Shown: piece after piece, positions 61,263 through 64,000 of the stretch | How positions within the stretch are numbered: the stretch's first letter is position 1 | Layout: each line of letters starts with the position of its first letter | Source of the DNA: Pedobacter arcticus A12 | Lineage (GTDB): Bacteria; Bacteroidota; Bacteroidia; Sphingobacteriales; Sphingobacteriaceae | Direction of reading: 5' to 3' | Assembly: GCF_000302595.1 (NCBI RefSeq) | Contig: NZ_JH947125.1 | Location: 124,001-188,000, forward strand | DNA length: 64,000 nt | The notes under the pieces: generated by a model | The model's input: the letters and a program-made list of their open reading frames with translations, nothing else | Databases searched by the model: none | What the model was told of the DNA's origin: nothing | Translations under genes and position numbers: made by a program

Positions 61263-62567
61263 ATGAAAAAACTGTACATTTTAACACTAGTCTATATCCT
61301 TTTTACAATAAAAGGGTACTCTCAAAATCTTTTTAATCAGGATTTTACTTCGTCATCTACATTGACGGATTACTTTAAAGACCCTAGTCCTGCACAAAAT
61401 CAATTAAATTTTATTTCTAGTTATGGCACTATAGCAACAAAGATTGCTTCTAATACTGTTGTTTTCGGTAAAACGACATCTTCTATTATTATAAATAGAA
61501 AAACGCCAATTACTACAAATCCATTAACTTTTCTAAAATTTCAGTTTAAATTGAAGATGGACTACCGAGACAATTCAGTTGTTACCACCGGAAACCCAAC
61601 GTTTTTTCTTGGAAACGGCACAAGTACGGGATGGTCCAACTTAAGTTCAACGCTTGCGCCGGACGATGCCGAGTTGTTTGCTAAGTTTGATATAGTAGTG
61701 GCAACGGATGATGTCGCTCAAGCCGTTCAGTACCGTTTGGGGGGGTCATCAGTACTTAACGCTAGTAACTCCTACGGAATAGTTACCGTTTTTTGTAACA
61801 CAGGAGTGGCAGCTGTCGACTATACAGGAATGGACGGGAATACGTACACTTTAGCATCGAAAAAATTTGATATTTGGCTAAATAATGGGCGTGTTAGGGC
61901 CACCGTTAACGCAACAACTAGTACTGTTGCTCCAACTATGTTTAAAATGGTATATCCATCTCAAATGCAAAGTGTGGATATTTCTATAGACTACATTAAA
62001 ATCTGGGATCAAACAACAGTATTACCAATCTCTTTATCTAGATTTAATGGTCAATTGGCAAATAATGGGATTAAGTTAGACTGGAAAACAGCATCAGAAC
62101 AAAACAACAGTCATTTTGAAGTTTTAAGATCTCAAGACGGAAAAGAGTTTACGGCAATTGCTACCATCTCTGGAAATGGTAATTCAAATGCACCAATTGC
62201 ATATCAATATGTAGATAACAATCCATTAAAGGGTACTAATTATTATAAATTAAAGCAGTATGATCTAAACGGAAACGCAGAAGAGTTTGCAAAAGTTGTA
62301 GCTGTGCAAAGTGGTCTTGGAACAGCAAATCAATTCACAGCGTTTTATAACGATGGACTAATAAACCTAAATTACCTTTCATCAAGTGCGCAAAAAAGTA
62401 TGTTAGTTACGGTGCATGATATCAATGGGAAATCTATTTTATCAAAAAATATTGCAATTAGTTCTATTAACTCAAACTACGCACTTCCAATTCAATTAAC
62501 AAATGGAATATATGTGGTGAGTGTTATTGATGGAAAAGATAGTTTTGCAACAAAAATCATCAACTAA
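61263..62567 (+). CDS. T9SS cargo protein with unrecognised N-terminal beta domain
   Basis: 434 residues, signal peptide to about 20 (IKGYSQNLFN). Residues about 20-250 look like a jelly-roll or lectin-like beta fold (FLKFQFKLKMDYRDNSVVTT, RVRATVNATTSTVAPTMFKM, MQSVDISIDYIKIWDQTT), which I cannot name. Then follow an FnIII-like module (LPISLSRFNGQLANNGIKLD to NYYKLKQYDLNGNAEEF, about 255-345) and a T9SS sorting domain (about 350-434). These last two parts match those of copy B at 55.0-55.6 kb in design. It is probably a surface glycan-binding protein or an enzyme of new type. Between two terminators, so it may have its own promoter. Confidence 0.72.
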   Translation: MKKLYILTLVYILFTIKGYSQNLFNQDFTSSSTLTDYFKDPSPAQNQLNFISSYGTIATKIASNTVVFGKTTSSIIINRKTPITTNPLTFLKFQFKLKMDYRDNSVVTTGNPTFFLGNGTSTGWSNLSSTLAPDDAELFAKFDIVVATDDVAQAVQYRLGGSSVLNASNSYGIVTVFCNTGVAAVDYTGMDGNTYTLASKKFDIWLNNGRVRATVNATTSTVAPTMFKMVYPSQMQSVDISIDYIKIWDQTTVLPISLSRFNGQLANNGIKLDWKTASEQNNSHFEVLRSQDGKEFTAIATISGNGNSNAPIAYQYVDNNPLKGTNYYKLKQYDLNGNAEEFAKVVAVQSGLGTANQFTAFYNDGLINLNYLSSSAQKSMLVTVHDINGKSILSKNIAISSINSNYALPIQLTNGIYVVSVIDGKDSFATKIIN

Positions 62568-62577
62568 ATATAATTTT

Positions 62578-62625
62578 AAACGAGCTACCCTAAAGCGTGA
62601 TATTCAAGTACAGGGTGGCTCGTTT
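62578..62625 (+). terminator. Terminator after the T9SS cargo gene
   Basis: AAACGAGCTACCCT (62578-62591) pairs with AGGGTGGCTCGTTT (62612-62625) with one G-U, around a 20-nt loop. No long T-run, but the stem is 14 bp and lies 11 bp after the stop. 204 bp without other features follow. Confidence 0.65.
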
Positions 62626-62829
62626 AAATGTCGAATTTAAAATAATTACCACTAAAGTGCCTTTCATAGTCTTTTAAATCAGAATAGTTAGTGCCCTCTT
62701 TTTTAATAAACGTTTGTACCAACATTGTGGACTAGTAAATATCAACAAGCATACTGATACATTCTTTTAATTAATCGGTCTTAAAAGCCAGCAAAATACG
62801 TGTCTACACCTTAAACCTAAATTATATTA

Positions 62830-64000
62830 ATGAGAGATTTTAAACTAATTAACGGAAAAATAAATGTGCTATATGCCATAATACTGTGCGTGATTCCGTG
62901 TTTAAACAACTCTTGCAATGCACAAAACATGAGCTACAAAGAAAGAAAGCTAACAAGCGAGGCTAAAGGACATTTACTCAACACCACTCAATGTTTTTCG
63001 CCAGATGGGGATTGGTTAGTTTATGATACTCGCAATGACGATAGCAAAATAGGGAGTACCAAAACCATCGAAATGATAAATATCAACACAGGTATTATCA
63101 AAGAACTTTACCACACTAACAACCAAACCGAATACGGCCCAGGCGTTGGTGCGGCAACATTTTCGCCTACCGAAAACAAAGTGATTTTTATTCATGGAAT
63201 AAGAAACTCCAACAAAACCAACCCCTACGATTTTACCAGAAGAACTGGTGTTGCCATAGCTGTAAGCAAGCCACTACAACCCATTTTTATGGATGCCAGA
63301 GATGTTAATCCTCCGTTTACGATTGGAGCCTTAAGAGGAGGGACTCATGCACACACCTGGAGTGGAGACGGACAAGCGATAAGTTATACTTATAATGACG
63401 ATGTTATTGCGAAAAGCGGTAAAATCAAAGATTTAAGAACCGTAGGTATTATGTTTCCTGGAAAGGTTAATGTAGCAGATGATGGTTCTTTAGAAAATAA
63501 CAGCGGCGAAATGTTTTCCGTTATTATTGCAAACGTAACAGAAAACCCAAATCCTAATAGCGACGAAGTAGATAAAGCATTTGACGAATGTTGGATTGGG
63601 AATGATGGTTACCTAAAAAATGATGGTAATCGTCAGCACCGGGCAATAGCTTTTCAAGGCAATGTTAGAAATGAATTAGGGGAAACTGTTACAGATATAT
63701 TTGTGGTAGATCTTCCTGCGGATTTGAATACATTGAAAGCAGAAACTACGCAAGGACTAGCTTCTGCTAGACTTGCAGTGCCAGTAAGCTTGGCGCAGCG
63801 GAGAATAACAAAACTTAAAGAAGGAGTAAAAGGTCCGCGTCATTGGCTTCGCACCAGTGCTGATGGTCGTATTATTGCCTTTCTCTCCAAAGACAAAGCA
63901 GGTTATATAAATGCATTCGGTGTTTCTCCAAACGGAGGTGCTGTAAAACAGCTGAGCTTTCATAAGTTTGATATCGAAAGCGGCTTTAACTTTAGCCCAG
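62830..64000 (+). CDS. DUF3748 (YidR-like) propeller protein, 3' end beyond the window
   Basis: At least 390 residues open to the right edge. Begins MRDFKLINGKINVLYAIILC and has Cys31 in LNNSCNAQNM, which may be a lipobox. Then KLTSEAKGHLLNTTQCFSPD with GDWLVYDTRNDDSKIGST, GPGVGAATFSPTENKVIFIH, GALRGGTHAHTWSGDGQAIS and GPRHWLRTSADGRIIAFLSK. These WD40-like/TolB-type blades match the DUF3748 family of E. coli YidR, of unknown function. Position next to sialidase-like and esterase genes suggests a part in the same glycan pathway. The C-terminus is outside the window. Confidence 0.8.
   Translation, partial: MRDFKLINGKINVLYAIILCVIPCLNNSCNAQNMSYKERKLTSEAKGHLLNTTQCFSPDGDWLVYDTRNDDSKIGSTKTIEMININTGIIKELYHTNNQTEYGPGVGAATFSPTENKVIFIHGIRNSNKTNPYDFTRRTGVAIAVSKPLQPIFMDARDVNPPFTIGALRGGTHAHTWSGDGQAISYTYNDDVIAKSGKIKDLRTVGIMFPGKVNVADDGSLENNSGEMFSVIIANVTENPNPNSDEVDKAFDECWIGNDGYLKNDGNRQHRAIAFQGNVRNELGETVTDIFVVDLPADLNTLKAETTQGLASARLAVPVSLAQRRITKLKEGVKGPRHWLRTSADGRIIAFLSKDKAGYINAFGVSPNGGAVKQLSFHKFDIESGFNFSP

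Noticed and set aside
1-64000. CRISPR arrays, tRNA and rRNA genes
   Set aside because: Reading through the gaps I saw no regularly spaced direct repeats, cloverleaf-like sequences or rRNA segments. The only tandem repeats are short (GTTTAG x3 near 14202, TTAGTTAG near 27330).

Overview
The window looks like the chromosome of a low-GC Bacteroidota bacterium of the Sphingobacteriaceae, most likely Pedobacter or a close relative. The signs are a SusC/SusD glycan locus with an ECF sigma/FecR pair, type IX secretion genes (gldJ, porU, porV), bacillithiol synthesis (bshC), the Bacteroidota small proteins next to the ribosomal genes, and TANNTTTG-type promoter elements. Genus level is inference from protein content only.

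Positions 1-13.6 kb are housekeeping. A mutY-ssb pair (minus) diverges from HU, a TPR protein, a 30-residue mS38-like basic protein and rng. Then come a helix-hairpin-helix protein with apt, bshC and rimO (minus), a small PD-(D/E)xK-like 'GxxExxY' gene enclosed by a pair of 26-bp inverted repeats, ftsY, and an rpmB-rpmG-DUF4295 operon, followed by acs. From 13.6 to 20 kb lie a CsbD-like stress protein, a compact IS200-type element with both end hairpins, a ClC channel, surE, a repeat-rich gap, lpxB and a small MscS-like channel.

Positions 20-27.3 kb hold part of the type IX secretion system: gldJ (minus), then porU, porV and ispF. From 27.4 to 40.2 kb there is a metallo-hydrolase with ybaB, an outer-membrane protein, a Cys/His-rich small exported protein in front of a TonB-dependent receptor (possibly metal uptake), a ppgK/zwf/pgl group for glucose 6-phosphate oxidation, a NagX/HGSNAT-like membrane acyltransferase and a large GlcD-GlcF-type FAD/Fe-S dehydrogenase.

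From 40.9 kb to the right edge is a polysaccharide-utilisation locus: Na+/solute symporter, N-acetylneuraminate lyase-like aldolase, ECF sigma factor, FecR anti-sigma factor, SusC with an STN signalling domain, SusD, a surface lipoprotein, three paralogous sialidase-like beta-propellers, a GH20 hexosaminidase, FISUMP-domain proteins, a sialate O-acetylesterase, an unrecognised T9SS cargo protein and a DUF3748 protein cut by the window edge. The set suggests breakdown of an amino-sugar glycan carrying acetylated sialic acid or a related nonulosonic acid. Two products carry C-terminal T9SS sorting domains, so the secretion genes at 20-27 kb probably serve this locus.

The most interesting points are: (1) the propeller family, which has Asp-boxes but no visible FRIP arginine motif, and which occurs both fused to a FISUMP domain and as an adjacent propeller/FISUMP gene pair; (2) the aldolase with an altered pyruvate-binding motif; (3) the inverted-repeat-bounded GxxExxY unit; (4) two equally spaced ECF-type promoter motifs before fecR; (5) very small conserved proteins beside ribosomal and RNA-processing genes.
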